Assembly: GCF_003182275.1 (NCBI RefSeq)
Contig: NZ_QGTR01000002.1
Span: forward strand, 310,001 to 374,000
Length of the DNA: 64,000 nucleotides
From: Hoeflea marina
GTDB lineage: Bacteria; Pseudomonadota; Alphaproteobacteria; Rhizobiales; Rhizobiaceae
Direction of reading: 5' to 3'
Below the pieces are notes generated by a model, which was given only the letters and a program-made list of their open reading frames with translations, did no database searches and was not told the origin of the DNA. Shown here piece after piece: positions 9,152 to 18,287 of the stretch (positions are counted from its first letter, which is position 1; each line of letters starts with the position of its first letter). A program made the position numbers and the translations under genes.

Positions 9152-11191
9152 ATGGTGCAAGTCAACGATCCGCTGCTGCAGCCCTACCAGCTCAAGCATC
9201 TGACGCTCAAGAACCGGATCATGACCACCAGCCACGAGCCGGCCTATCCGGTCGACGGCATGCCCAAGGATCGCTACCGGGCCTACCATGTCGAGCGAGC
9301 GCGGGCCGGCGTGGCCATGACCATGACGGCGGGGTCGGCCGCGGTGTCGAAGGACAGCCCGCCGGTGTTCAACAACGTGCTCGCCTACAAGGACGAGGTC
9401 GTCGGCTGGATGAGGAAGCTCACCGACGAGTGCCACGAGCATGGCTGCGCGGTGATGATCCAGCTCACCCATCTCGGTCGCCGCACGCACTGGAACAAGG
9501 GCGACTGGCTGCCGGCGCTGACCACCAGCCACCAGCGCGAACCGGCGCACCGGGCGTTCCCGAAGAAGATGGAAGACTGGGACATCGCCCGCATCATCAA
9601 TGACTATGCCGATGCCGCAGAGCGCATGGCCCAGGCAGGTCTCGATGGCATCGAGCTTGAATGCTACGGCCACCTGATGGACCAGTTCATGTCGCCGCTG
9701 ACCAATCAGCTTGATGCGCCCTATGGCGGCGATCTCGGCAACCGCGCCCGCTTTGCGCTCGATGTGCTGGCCGCAATTCGTGCCCGCGTCGGCGAAAAGC
9801 TGCTGGTGGGCGTGCGCTACACCGCCGACGAGACCGCGCCGGGCGGCATCTCGGAGGAAGAGGGCATTGCCATCGGCCACATGTTCAAGAAGTCCGGCAA
9901 TGTCGACTTCCTCAACATCATCCGCGGCCAGATCCACACCGATCCGGCAATGACGGATGTCATTCCGGTGCAGGGCATGAAATCGGCGCCGCATCTCGAT
10001 TTTGCCGGCCGCATCCGCGCCGAGGTCGGAATGCCCACCTTTCACGCCGCCCGCATCCCCGATGTCGCCACGGCGCGCCACGCCATTGCTTCCGGCAAGC
10101 TAGACATGGTCGGCATGACCCGCGCCCACATGGCCGACCCGCATCTGGTGAAGAAGATCGTCGAAGGTCGCGAGGACGACATCCGGCCTTGCGTCGGCGC
10201 CACCTATTGCCTCGACCGTATCTACCAGGCCGGCGAGGCCCTGTGCATCCACAATCCCGCCACCGGCCGCGAACTGTCGATGCCTCACACGATTCCCGTG
10301 GCCGGCGTGAAGAGGAAGGTCGTCATCGTCGGCGCCGGCCCGGCCGGGCTGGAGGCTGCACGCGTTGCGGCCGAGCGTGGCCACGAGGTCATCGTCTTTG
10401 AAGCTGCGCCCGATCCCGGCGGCCAGATCCGCCTTACGGTGCAGAACAAGCGCCGCCGCGAGATGATCGGCATCATCGACTGGCGCATGGCCCAGTGTGC
10501 GGCGCGCGGCGTCGAGTTCCGCTTCAATACCTATGCCGAGGCAGGCGACGTGCTGGCGGAAAATCCGGATGTGGTTCTCATCGCCACCGGTGGCCTGCCG
10601 CACACCGAGGTTCTGACCGAAGGCAACGAACTGGTGGTCTCGAGCTGGGACCTGATTTCCGGCGACGTGAAGCCGGGGCGCAATGTGCTGGTCTATGACG
10701 ATGCCGGAGACCATGCAGGCCTGCAGGCGGCCGAGGTGGCGGCCAATGCCGGCGCCACCGTCGAGGTGATGACCCCCGACCGCAGCTTCGCCCCCGACGT
10801 GATGGCGATGAACCTTGTGCCCTATATGCGCTCGCTGCAGGACAAGGACGTCACCTTCACCGTCACCTTCCGGCTCACCTCGGTGGCGCGCGACGGCAAC
10901 CAGCTCAAGGCCACCATCGGCAGCGACTACATGGCGCTTGCCAAGACGCGGCACTACGACCAGGTGGTGATCAACCACGGCACGCTGCCGCTGGAAGACC
11001 TCTATTTCGAACTCAAGCCGCAATCCTCCAACCAGGGCGAGGTCGATTATGACGCGCTGATCGAGGGGAAGCCGCAGACCCTCAACGGCTGCCCCTCAGG
11101 CTTCCAGCTCTTCCGCATCGGCGACGCGGTGGCGGCCAGAAACACCCACGCCGCGATCTACGACGCGCTGCGGCTGGTCAAGGATATCTGA
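9152..11191 (+). CDS. Trimethylamine dehydrogenase / 2,4-dienoyl-CoA reductase-type flavoprotein, probable N-demethylase
   Basis: 679-residue two-domain oxidoreductase. Residues about 5-360 form an Old-Yellow-Enzyme FMN barrel (NRIMTTSHEPAYPVDGM, QLTHLGRR, GIELECYGHLMDQFMSP). Residues about 385-679 form an FAD/NAD(P) module beginning with the Rossmann motif VVIVGAGPAGLEAARVAA. Between them lies the iron-sulfur segment, but the usual CxGCxxC reads CVGATYC, so one of the four cluster cysteines is Ala; the fourth lies in LCIHNP. The family includes demethylases for dimethylglycine and N-methylproline, which fits a betaine route with the upstream MttB protein: MttB removes the first methyl group and this enzyme a later one (inference). 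The ATG at 9152 is preceded by aggag. Confidence 0.85.
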   Translation: MVQVNDPLLQPYQLKHLTLKNRIMTTSHEPAYPVDGMPKDRYRAYHVERARAGVAMTMTAGSAAVSKDSPPVFNNVLAYKDEVVGWMRKLTDECHEHGCAVMIQLTHLGRRTHWNKGDWLPALTTSHQREPAHRAFPKKMEDWDIARIINDYADAAERMAQAGLDGIELECYGHLMDQFMSPLTNQLDAPYGGDLGNRARFALDVLAAIRARVGEKLLVGVRYTADETAPGGISEEEGIAIGHMFKKSGNVDFLNIIRGQIHTDPAMTDVIPVQGMKSAPHLDFAGRIRAEVGMPTFHAARIPDVATARHAIASGKLDMVGMTRAHMADPHLVKKIVEGREDDIRPCVGATYCLDRIYQAGEALCIHNPATGRELSMPHTIPVAGVKRKVVIVGAGPAGLEAARVAAERGHEVIVFEAAPDPGGQIRLTVQNKRRREMIGIIDWRMAQCAARGVEFRFNTYAEAGDVLAENPDVVLIATGGLPHTEVLTEGNELVVSSWDLISGDVKPGRNVLVYDDAGDHAGLQAAEVAANAGATVEVMTPDRSFAPDVMAMNLVPYMRSLQDKDVTFTVTFRLTSVARDGNQLKATIGSDYMALAKTRHYDQVVINHGTLPLEDLYFELKPQSSNQGEVDYDALIEGKPQTLNGCPSGFQLFRIGDAVAARNTHAAIYDALRLVKDI

Positions 11192-11215
11192 GGGCGTCAC
11201 CATCGCCCTCTCCAT

Positions 11216-11328
11216 CGTCATTCCGGCCCTGAGCCGGAATCCAGCCACGCCGCGTCCGCGGCGTGGAAGACTCCTTTGCGCTCAGGACTGTGCGCGCTGG
11301 ATGCCGGAGCGGGTCCGGCATGACGGCA
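11216..11328. repeat. Palindromic intergenic repeat (REP/RIME-like)
   Basis: About 113 bp whose two ends are imperfect inverted copies: the left arm begins cgtcattccggc and the right arm, read on the other strand, begins cgtcatgccgga, followed on both sides by matching ccggaatccag / ccggcatccag blocks. Inside is a perfect 10-bp stem with a 2-base loop at 11245-11266. Elements with this outline are scattered between genes in rhizobial genomes. Only one copy lies in this window. It sits just downstream of the flavoprotein gene and could fold in its mRNA 3' end. Confidence 0.65.
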
Positions 11329-11451
11329 GAGGCATCGTGGCCCGGGCCTCAAACCAAATCGGGCAGTCGATCCGCATCACAGTGTCGATGAAGAGTTTGT
11401 GGTGGCAGCAGTCGAACTTCCTTCTCCAACTCCCATCCGGATTGGACTGCC

Positions 11452-12348
11452 TCAGACGAGATAGAAATCGGGTTCGAAGCGGCCTTGCACTGCGTGGTCG
11501 AGCAGGAAGGTGAGGCCGGCCTCCGGATCGGCCTTGCGCGCATCCGCGTCGAGTCCCTGCAACGCCGAAGTGACGAGCAGCCGGTCTGCGTTGCGACCGA
11601 CAAAGGCGGGGCAGCTTGATTGCCTGGCCGGCACGTCGAGGCTGAGAATGCGCCTTCCATCGGGAGAATAGGCATCCACCGCGCCGCCGCCCCAGCGGGC
11701 GTTCCACAGCACTCCGTTGGCATCGACAACTGCGCCGTCCGGCCAGCCGTCGCCATGGGCGAGGTGATGAAACAGCTTCGGTTCGCCGAGCGGCAGCGCC
11801 GTCTTCGGATCGATCTGAACCCGCATCAGTTTGAGCGTTTCCGTGTCGGTGAAATAGGCGATCGCGCCGTCCGGGGAAAACGAGATCGCGTTGGGAATCG
11901 AGATCTTGTCGTAGATCCGGGTCAGCTTGCCCTTGAAGACATGGTAGATGGCGCCGGCTTCGTGTTCGCCGTTCTTGCCCATGGTGCCGACCCACAGGGC
12001 CCCGCAGGCATGCACCCGGCCGTCATTGGAGCGGGTCAGCTTGTCGTCGTACTCGATCGGCATCAGCATCGACAGCGCCCCATTGTGGGTCATGCGCAGC
12101 ATCAGACCCGACTCGGTGGCCAGCACCTGGCGTTCGCCATCGACGCGCGCCAGTACGCTCGCCATCACCGGCAGATGATGGGTGGAGAGCTGGCCGGCTT
12201 CCATCCTGTATTCGAAAAGCTTCCTGCCGGTGATGTCGAACCACCAGGCGGTATCCGTGTGGCGGTCATAGGTCGGGCCTTCACCAAGCGTGCAGGCGGG
12301 TGCCGGCAGGGCCTTGCCCGAAGGCTCGGGGGCGAGTTCGCTGGTCAT
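11452..12348 (-). CDS. SMP-30/gluconolactonase family sugar lactonase
   Basis: 298-residue six-bladed beta-propeller lactonase of the SMP-30/regucalcin/LRE family, which opens sugar lactones to aldonic acids using a divalent metal. Visible landmarks are LGEGPTYD with the metal-binding Glu near the N-terminus, CGALWVGTMG, IPNAISFSPDG with the Asn ligand, and GDGWPDGAVVDANGVLW with the Asp ligand. The ATG at 12346-12348 overlaps the stop of the upstream aldolase gene by 4 bp, so the two are translationally coupled. It is the last gene of a four-gene set, and within the pathway it would hydrolyse the galactonolactone (or arabino/fuconolactone) made by the SDR. Confidence 0.9.
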   Translation of the reverse strand: MTSELAPEPSGKALPAPACTLGEGPTYDRHTDTAWWFDITGRKLFEYRMEAGQLSTHHLPVMASVLARVDGERQVLATESGLMLRMTHNGALSMLMPIEYDDKLTRSNDGRVHACGALWVGTMGKNGEHEAGAIYHVFKGKLTRIYDKISIPNAISFSPDGAIAYFTDTETLKLMRVQIDPKTALPLGEPKLFHHLAHGDGWPDGAVVDANGVLWNARWGGGAVDAYSPDGRRILSLDVPARQSSCPAFVGRNADRLLVTSALQGLDADARKADPEAGLTFLLDHAVQGRFEPDFYLV

Positions 12349-12983
12349 GATGTGCTCTCTCCCAGGGCGTCGAATGCGGCGACAGCCGCGCGACCCCTGC
12401 GGATCACCTCGTCTGCGCTCATGCCGGCTTTGTAAAGGCTTGATCCGAGCCCGAAAGTGCGGATCCCGACCTTGGCATAGGCGGGAAAGTCCGCATCCGA
12501 TACGCCGCCCACGGCGCCGACGGGCACATCCTTCGGCAGCACGGCGCGAATGGCGTTGATGCCGGCGGGTCCAAGCACGCTGGCCGGGAAGAATTTCAGG
12601 GCGGAGGCGCCTGCCGCGCATGCTGCCAGCGCTTCGGTCGGGGTGAACACGCCCGGCATCGTCACCATTCCGAGGCCTGCTGAGCAGGCAATCACCGATG
12701 CATCCACATTGGGGCTGATGACCAGCCGCCCGCCGACGTCGTGGAGCTTGTCGACATCGGCCACGGTGAGCACGGTGCCGGCGCCGACGAGAACGCCCTC
12801 CGGCGCGCGCCGGACCGCCTGGCCGATCGACTTGAACGGCTCGGGCGAATTGAGCGGGATCTCGATGGCGGTGATGCCGGCCCCGATCAGTCCGTCGACG
12901 ATGGCGTCGGTTTCGTCTGGACGAATGCCGCGAAGGATGGCGACAAGGCCGCGTTTCATCTCGGGAAAGGGAATGCGGGTCAT
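12345..12983 (-). CDS. dgoA: 2-dehydro-3-deoxy-6-phosphogalactonate aldolase
   Basis: 212-residue class I aldolase of the KDPG/KDPGal family, cleaving 2-keto-3-deoxy-6-phosphogalactonate to pyruvate and glyceraldehyde 3-phosphate. The Schiff-base lysine is in ASALKFFPAS and the catalytic glutamate in AIEIPLNSPEPF; the GAGTVL and GAVGGV phosphate and substrate loops are present. The IPLNSP form of the active-site strand is typical of DgoA rather than Eda. It overlaps its neighbours by 4 bp on both sides, inside an SDR-dgoK-dgoA-lactonase operon. Confidence 0.93.
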   Translation of the reverse strand: MTRIPFPEMKRGLVAILRGIRPDETDAIVDGLIGAGITAIEIPLNSPEPFKSIGQAVRRAPEGVLVGAGTVLTVADVDKLHDVGGRLVISPNVDASVIACSAGLGMVTMPGVFTPTEALAACAAGASALKFFPASVLGPAGINAIRAVLPKDVPVGAVGGVSDADFPAYAKVGIRTFGLGSSLYKAGMSADEVIRRGRAAVAAFDALGESTS

Positions 12984-13912
12984 GCGCTCAAGCGGCCTCC
13001 GGTTTCGGTGGCGAGGATCCGCCAGGCTTGCCGAAGGCCGCGTTGGACGGCGGTGTCGGCGTCAATGGTCTGCACCCGGGCGCCGCAGGCGACGAGAGCT
13101 GCGTGATAGAGCTGCTCCATGCGGCCGCTGGCGACCAGCGCCACCGATTCGTCGTCTCCGACGCCGGCGCCCGCGAATTCGACCCCCACCAGCAGCCCGG
13201 AGAGGCGGGCGCGGTTGTCGGTCGGGAGACGGTCGTGCAGCAACTGTCCGGCGCGGATCGAGAACAGCTCGTGGGTGAAGCGGGCCGGCGTCAGCCAGCC
13301 GTCGCGCACGCCGGTGAGAAATTCCGGCTCGTTGGCGTCCACCGATCCACCATCGGGAATCGAGTGCTTGAGGATACTGGCCGAACAGATGACCGAGAAC
13401 AGTTCGCCGGTCATGTAGGTCTGGAAGCCGGTCACCTTGCCGTCGCGCATCTGCACCCATTTCGAGTGGGTGCCGGGCATGCAGAACCGCTCGGCGCCGG
13501 AGGATTCGAGCATCGCCCCGAGCAACTGGGTCTCCTCGCCGCGCATCACGTCCGGCTCGCGGGCGGACTTCACGCACATGCCGGGCAGGATGGTGACGTT
13601 GCGCTCGGTGCCGGGGACCCTGACGCCGCCGGAGGCAATGCTGGTGAGCTCGGCAGGGACCTCGACATAGCCGGCCTCGATCCAGCCCTGGCGCGAGCCG
13701 GCCATGCCGCAGATTACCACCGGAAGGCCGTCGGAGCCGGGCAGGGGGGCGAGATGGCTTTCAAGCACGCTGGCAAAGCCTGCGGCCGATGCGGCCGCGA
13801 GGCCCTCGTTGCTGCGGCGCTCGGCGATGACGGCGCCGTCGGCGCTCATCAGCCAGAGCCGGAACGCGGATGTACCCCAGTCGACGGCGACGAAGGCGGG
13901 TGCGGCGCTCAC
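12980..13912 (-). CDS. dgoK: 2-dehydro-3-deoxygalactonokinase
   Basis: 310-residue DgoK family kinase that phosphorylates 2-keto-3-deoxygalactonate at C6, giving the DgoA substrate. The N-terminal phosphate-binding strand VAVDWGTSAFRLWL and the GMAGSRQGWIEAGY and GEETQLLGA segments are family hallmarks, as is PGTHSKWVQMRDGKVTGF. A GTG start at 13910-13912 is chosen: it makes a 4-bp GTGA overlap with the upstream SDR stop, and the protein then begins MSAAPAFVAVDWGTS. Longer in-frame readings run into the SDR gene. Confidence 0.93.
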   Translation of the reverse strand: MSAAPAFVAVDWGTSAFRLWLMSADGAVIAERRSNEGLAAASAAGFASVLESHLAPLPGSDGLPVVICGMAGSRQGWIEAGYVEVPAELTSIASGGVRVPGTERNVTILPGMCVKSAREPDVMRGEETQLLGAMLESSGAERFCMPGTHSKWVQMRDGKVTGFQTYMTGELFSVICSASILKHSIPDGGSVDANEPEFLTGVRDGWLTPARFTHELFSIRAGQLLHDRLPTDNRARLSGLLVGVEFAGAGVGDDESVALVASGRMEQLYHAALVACGARVQTIDADTAVQRGLRQAWRILATETGGRLSA

Positions 13913-14679
13913 ATCATGCCTCCATCGGCGATCAGCACCTGCGCGGTGATCATGCGCGCGGCGCTCGAGGCGAGAAAGAGGCACGGCCCGACCATGTCGT
14001 GCGGCTGGATCGGTTCCTTCAGGCACTGCCGGCCGAGCATGTCGGCGAGCCCGTCCTCGGTCACCCAGAGCCGTTTCTGGCGTTCGGTCATCACCCAGCC
14101 CGGCGCGATCGCGTTGACCCGAATGCCGTGCGGGCCGAGCCGCCCGGCTAGCCCCTTGGTCAGTCCGACAATGCCGGCCTTGGCCGCGGTGTAGGACGGC
14201 ATGGTGCCAATGTTGAGCATGTAGGAGGTGGAGGTGAAGTTGATGATGGCGCCCTGTCCCGCCTCGATCATGCCCGGCGCCACCGCCTGGGCGGCAAAGG
14301 CCGCGGGCCTGAGATTGATCGCCTGGTTGGCGTCCCAGTAATCCTCGCTCATCTCCAGAAGTTCATGTCGGTCGTCAAGCGCAGCATTGGAGACGAGAAC
14401 GGTGACCGCGCCATGGGCTTCGTCGGCCTTCGCGCAGGCATTGCGCAACTGGCCGAGATCGCTGAGATCGGCCTCGATGAAGAGCGGTGTGTGATCGACG
14501 TCGCCGGCAAGCCGGTCCACCAGCTCCCGGCTGGCTTCCACAGCGATGTCGATGAAGGCGACGCGGGATCCCTGGCGGGCAAACCCTTCGGTCAGCGCCG
14601 CGCCGATCCCGGAGCCGCCCCCCGTGATCAGCACGGAGGCATTCCTGAGGTCGGAAAAGATTGCAGTCTGCTCAATCAT
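13909..14679 (-). CDS. SDR-family sugar dehydrogenase (galactose/fucose/arabinose-type)
   Basis: 256-residue short-chain dehydrogenase. The NAD(P) motif ITGGGSGIGAAL is at residues about 18-29, and the catalytic Ser and YxxxK are in NFTSTSYML and SYTAAKAG. As first gene of the operon with lactonase, DgoA and DgoK it most likely oxidises D-galactose (or a related aldose) to the lactone. A galactonate dehydratase (DgoD) is the one step missing from the window. The ATG at 14677-14679 has a strong gaggagag ribosome binding site. Exact substrate cannot be read from sequence. Confidence 0.87.
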   Translation of the reverse strand: MIEQTAIFSDLRNASVLITGGGSGIGAALTEGFARQGSRVAFIDIAVEASRELVDRLAGDVDHTPLFIEADLSDLGQLRNACAKADEAHGAVTVLVSNAALDDRHELLEMSEDYWDANQAINLRPAAFAAQAVAPGMIEAGQGAIINFTSTSYMLNIGTMPSYTAAKAGIVGLTKGLAGRLGPHGIRVNAIAPGWVMTERQKRLWVTEDGLADMLGRQCLKEPIQPHDMVGPCLFLASSAARMITAQVLIADGGMM

Positions 14680-14791
14680 TCGGGTCTCTCCTCGAACCGC
14701 GTGTCCCCCGCATTCATGGCGGCGGCAGCGGCATTTGGCAACCGCGCGCGGCGCTCCATGCGTCGGTTGCCGTGCCACTGCGGCAACCGGG

Positions 14792-15490
14792 TCACGCCGG
14801 CGGGTAATACCGGTCGATGCGCTCGGCGACCATGGCCTGCAGCCGCCACAGATTGCGATCGCGAATGCCGCGCTCGTCGAGATGGCTGACGGTATTGTGA
14901 AGGTATTCTGCGCCCGACCCCCAGTGCCCGCAGGCCAGTGCCAGCGTATCCGCCACCGAGTCCAGCGGCAGCTTGCCGACATAGGCCGTCGACTGTCTGT
15001 TCATGACGAAGGTCAGGGCCCTGATGGTCCTCTCGCCGGTCACGACGCTGACCCAGCGCGGCATCGAATTGGGAGGCTTGGAGGTGAACTCCCGCCGGAA
15101 CAACCTGCCGAGAAGGGCCGCGGGATCGGCATCGGGCAGCCTGTAGAGCACGCCGCGGCACTGGCCGCCGCGGTCGAGCGCCATCATCAGTCCGGGACAG
15201 TCCGACGACCCGCGGAACCGCGTCACGCGAAAGCAGAACGATCGGTGCCAGCCACGCGCCACGCCCTCCGCCTCGGCTATGTGCTCGAATTCCGGCTTCC
15301 AGATGAGCGATCCATAGGCAAACAGCCAGATTTCCCCGTCGGCGGGCCGCTCGCCGAGCATGCGCGCGACTGCCGCGTCGTAATCGGCGTCCGAATGGTA
15401 GACGATATGGGCCTCGGGGCCGGGGTCGGGGACGGCCCGGCTGGCGCGATCCACATGCGCCTGGGTGAGAGCCATCGGGTGTCTGGTCAT
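14792..15490 (-). CDS. chaC: ChaC-type glutathione gamma-glutamylcyclotransferase
   Basis: 232-residue ChaC-family protein, cleaving glutathione to 5-oxoproline and Cys-Gly. The substrate loop FAYGSLIWKPEF is intact at about residues 56-67, and the region SVVTGERTIRALTFVMNR continues as in ChaC. The start is uncertain: an in-frame ATG at 15547 adds 19 residues that look non-conserved, and another Met lies five residues further in. It lies between the sugar operon and an acyl-CoA ligase gene, all on the minus strand, with no obvious link to either. Confidence 0.85.
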   Translation of the reverse strand: MTRHPMALTQAHVDRASRAVPDPGPEAHIVYHSDADYDAAVARMLGERPADGEIWLFAYGSLIWKPEFEHIAEAEGVARGWHRSFCFRVTRFRGSSDCPGLMMALDRGGQCRGVLYRLPDADPAALLGRLFRREFTSKPPNSMPRWVSVVTGERTIRALTFVMNRQSTAYVGKLPLDSVADTLALACGHWGSGAEYLHNTVSHLDERGIRDRNLWRLQAMVAERIDRYYPPA

Positions 15491-15569
15491 GACATGTCGG
15501 CCTGGTGCGCTGGCGTTGGGTTGCTGCGTGGGTACCCTCGCCGACATGGCGGGGCCGGTCTCTGCGCGC

Positions 15570-17198
15570 TCAGCCGTCAGGCAGGACGTAGTCCTTGAGC
15601 TGTTCGCGCAAGCTCATCTTCTGGATCTTGCCGGTCGCCGTGTGCGGAATCTCGGCGACGAAGACAACGTCATCCGGCATCCACCATTTGGCGATCTTGC
15701 CGTCCAGAAAGCCGAGAATGTCGGATTTCAGCGGCGTTCGCCCCTCCTTGACGACAACCACCAGCAACGGTCGTTCCGACCATTTGGGATGCGCGACACC
15801 GATGACGGCGGCTTCCGCGACATCGGCATGGCCCACGGCGAGGTTCTCGATCTCGATTGAGGAAATCCACTCGCCGCCCGACTTGATGACGTCCTTGGAG
15901 CGGTCGGTGATCTGCATGTAGCCATGCGCGTCCATGTGCGCCACGTCGCCGGTGTCGAACCATCCCTCCGCGTCGAACTGGTCGGCGCCGCGGCCCTTGT
16001 AGTACGAGGCCGACACGGCCGGACCGCGCACCTTGAGCTTGCCGAAGGTCTTGCCGTCCCATGGCAGTTCCCGGTTTTCGTCGTCCGTCACCTTCATCTC
16101 GACGGTGAACGGCGGATGACCCTGCTTCGACAGCAGGTCGAGCTTTGCGTCGCCTTCGAGATCGTCATATTCCGGCTTGATCGAGCACACGGTGCCCAGC
16201 GGGCTCATCTCCGTCATGCCCCAGGCATGCATCACCTTGACGCCGTAGACATCCTGGAAGGCGCGGGTGATGGCGCGCGGACATGCCGCGCCGCCGATGA
16301 CGACGCGTTCGAGATCGGGCAGGTCGCCCCCTTCCTTTTCCATGCGCTGCAGCAGCATCAGCCAGACCGTCGGAACGGCGGCGGTGATCGTCACCCGCTC
16401 CCGCGTGAGCATCTGGTAGATGGATTCCCCGTCCATGCCGGCGCCCGGCATGATCATCGACGCACCCGCCATCGGACAGGAAAATGCCGTGGACCAGCCA
16501 TTGGCATGAAACAGCGGCACCACCGGCATCAGCCGGTCGTGCGACGACAGGTTGAGCATGTCGGGCTGCACTGCGGTCATGGCGTGAAGCACGTTGGAGC
16601 GGTGGGAGTAGACCACGCCCTTCGGGTCGCCCGTGGTGCCGGAGGTGTAGCACATGCCGGCCGCGGTGCGCTCGTCGAATTCGGCCCAGGCAAAGTCGTC
16701 GTCGGCCTCGGCCAGGTAAGTCTCATATGAGACCGCGCCCGGAAGGCTTGTTTCCGGCATGTGCGCATCGTCCGTCAGGATGATTACCCGCCGGAGGCTT
16801 GGAACCTTGGGCGCAATTGCCTCGATCAGCTTGACGAATGTCAGGTCAACGAACAGCAGGCTGTCCTCTGCGTCGTTCATGATCCAGGCGATCTGCTCGG
16901 GAAAAAGCCGCGGATTGAGCGTGTGGTACACTGCGCCGAGCCCGAGAATGCCGTACCAGCTCTCCAGATGCCGCCAGGTGTTCCAGGCCATCGTTGCCAC
17001 GCGGTCACCCAGCTTGACACCGTCCATTTCCAGCCGCTTGGCCAATTTCAGGGCCCTGACGCGGACTTCGGCATAGTTGGTACGGTGGAGCGGGCCCTCG
17101 ATCGACCGGGACACAACCTCGCGCCCGCCGTGGTAGGTGGCGGCGTGGTCGAGGATCTTGTGGCAAACCAGCGGCCAATCCTGCATCAATCCGAGCAT
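15570..17198 (-). CDS. AMP-dependent fatty acyl-CoA ligase
   Basis: 542-residue adenylate-forming enzyme that activates a medium- or long-chain fatty acid (or aromatic acid) to its CoA thioester. The P-loop-like motif [17 protein letters not shown], the [11 protein letters not shown] motif, the adenosine motif GWFDTGDVA, the hinge [15 protein letters not shown] and the C-terminal catalytic lysine in TATGKIQK are all present. The ATG at 17196-17198 ([10 protein letters not shown]) is chosen; a 32-residue upstream extension reads as noncoding. No beta-oxidation genes lie nearby, so the acid it uses is unknown. Confidence 0.92.
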   Translation of the reverse strand: MLGLMQDWPLVCHKILDHAATYHGGREVVSRSIEGPLHRTNYAEVRVRALKLAKRLEMDGVKLGDRVATMAWNTWRHLESWYGILGLGAVYHTLNPRLFPEQIAWIMNDAEDSLLFVDLTFVKLIEAIAPKVPSLRRVIILTDDAHMPETSLPGAVSYETYLAEADDDFAWAEFDERTAAGMCYTSGTTGDPKGVVYSHRSNVLHAMTAVQPDMLNLSSHDRLMPVVPLFHANGWSTAFSCPMAGASMIMPGAGMDGESIYQMLTRERVTITAAVPTVWLMLLQRMEKEGGDLPDLERVVIGGAACPRAITRAFQDVYGVKVMHAWGMTEMSPLGTVCSIKPEYDDLEGDAKLDLLSKQGHPPFTVEMKVTDDENRELPWDGKTFGKLKVRGPAVSASYYKGRGADQFDAEGWFDTGDVAHMDAHGYMQITDRSKDVIKSGGEWISSIEIENLAVGHADVAEAAVIGVAHPKWSERPLLVVVVKEGRTPLKSDILGFLDGKIAKWWMPDDVVFVAEIPHTATGKIQKMSLREQLKDYVLPDG

Positions 17199-17493
17199 GT
17201 CACTTTCCGTTCCTGTTGTTGCGGCGCTTCCGGCGCGAACAGTAGAGTCACACTTGCCCGCTGCACAACCCAAAAATTGCCTCACATGACTCACCTCCGG
17301 CGCGGCTGCGGCAGAGCGCCGCAGAGTACCGCGAAGCGCCCTGCAAGCGGCGCTTTGCCAACGTTTCCGGACTGTGAGGGCGGGTCATACAAGAAAGTTG
17401 TATTATATTTGAGGCTATAAAATAAACACTGTTTTATGCGAATGTATGAGAAGGACGGTTTTATAGGTTGAGGAAATTGGACGGGGGGCTGAA
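17199..17493. promoter_or_regulatory. Divergent intergenic region, AT-rich on the luxR side
   Basis: About 295 bp between the divergent acyl-CoA ligase and LuxR genes. The 17390-17480 part is strikingly AT-rich for this genome, with a tataaaat run near 17416 and an imperfect inverted repeat (ataaaa...ttttat) around 17416-17437 that may be a regulator site. A ggggg ribosome binding site precedes the luxR ATG. No gene is seen. Confidence 0.45.
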
Positions 17494-18261
17494 ATGCCGA
17501 CAAGTGCTTACAAGATATCGAACGTTCTTCCGTCGGGCATGCCGTGCAACCGTGACATCGTCTCCATACGCGCGCACATTGCGAGCGCCACGAGCCAGTT
17601 CGACCTGTTTCGCTATCTGCGCGAGGTGACCACCTGGTACGGCTTCAAGTATTTCGCCGTGAATTCAATTCCCTCGGTGCCAACCACCAGCATCGCCGAG
17701 ACGATGATCATCACGTCGGCCCCGTCCGATCTGATCCGGCGCTATGACGCCTACAGCATGGTTGCCTCCGACCCTGCATCCGTGCAGATGCGCAAGGCCT
17801 GCGCGCCGTTCGAGCGCCGCATCGGTGACATCGCCGATGCCCAGGACGATGCCAATCGCGCGGTGCTGCTCGCCCTGGTCGATGAATACAAGCTTGACTG
17901 CTGGTTCTTCATACCTGTGTTCACGCCCGATGGCGGGGCCGCCACGGTTTCCTTCATGGGCAAGCGCAACTCCTTGAGTTTTCAGGAGATAGCTGAACTC
18001 GACCTGCTGTCGAGCCTGGTTTACGAAGGTCTGTGCCAATTGTCTGGTGATACCGTTGCCGCGACGAACGCGCTCTCGGCCCGCGAGCACGAGTGCCTGT
18101 CGTGGAGCGCCATCGGCAAGACCAGCTTCGAGATCGGCAAGATCATCGGCCTTTCCGAGCACACCATCAATCACTACCTCAACAGCGCCACCAAGAAGAC
18201 CGGCTCCGTCAACAGGACCCAGGCGGTTGCTGTCGCCATCCGCAACGGCTGGATCGACTGA
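17494..18261 (+). CDS. LuxR-family regulator with autoinducer-binding-like domain (LuxR solo)
   Basis: 255-residue transcription factor. Residues about 25-180 resemble the autoinducer-binding fold (YGFKYFAVNS, a DP pair in MVASDPASVQ), and residues about 188-250 are a LuxR helix-turn-helix (LSAREHECLSWSAIGKTSFE, IIGLSEHTINHYLNSATKK). Several aromatic ligand residues of TraR-type receptors are not obvious: the segment after the DP pair has PFERRI where a Trp is usual. No luxI homologue is in the window. It may bind another signal or act without ligand. It converges on the FG-GAP protein gene. Confidence 0.85.
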   Translation: MPTSAYKISNVLPSGMPCNRDIVSIRAHIASATSQFDLFRYLREVTTWYGFKYFAVNSIPSVPTTSIAETMIITSAPSDLIRRYDAYSMVASDPASVQMRKACAPFERRIGDIADAQDDANRAVLLALVDEYKLDCWFFIPVFTPDGGAATVSFMGKRNSLSFQEIAELDLLSSLVYEGLCQLSGDTVAATNALSAREHECLSWSAIGKTSFEIGKIIGLSEHTINHYLNSATKKTGSVNRTQAVAVAIRNGWID

Positions 18262-18287
18262 AACGCGCCTGAGCGAGCCGCTCCTCT

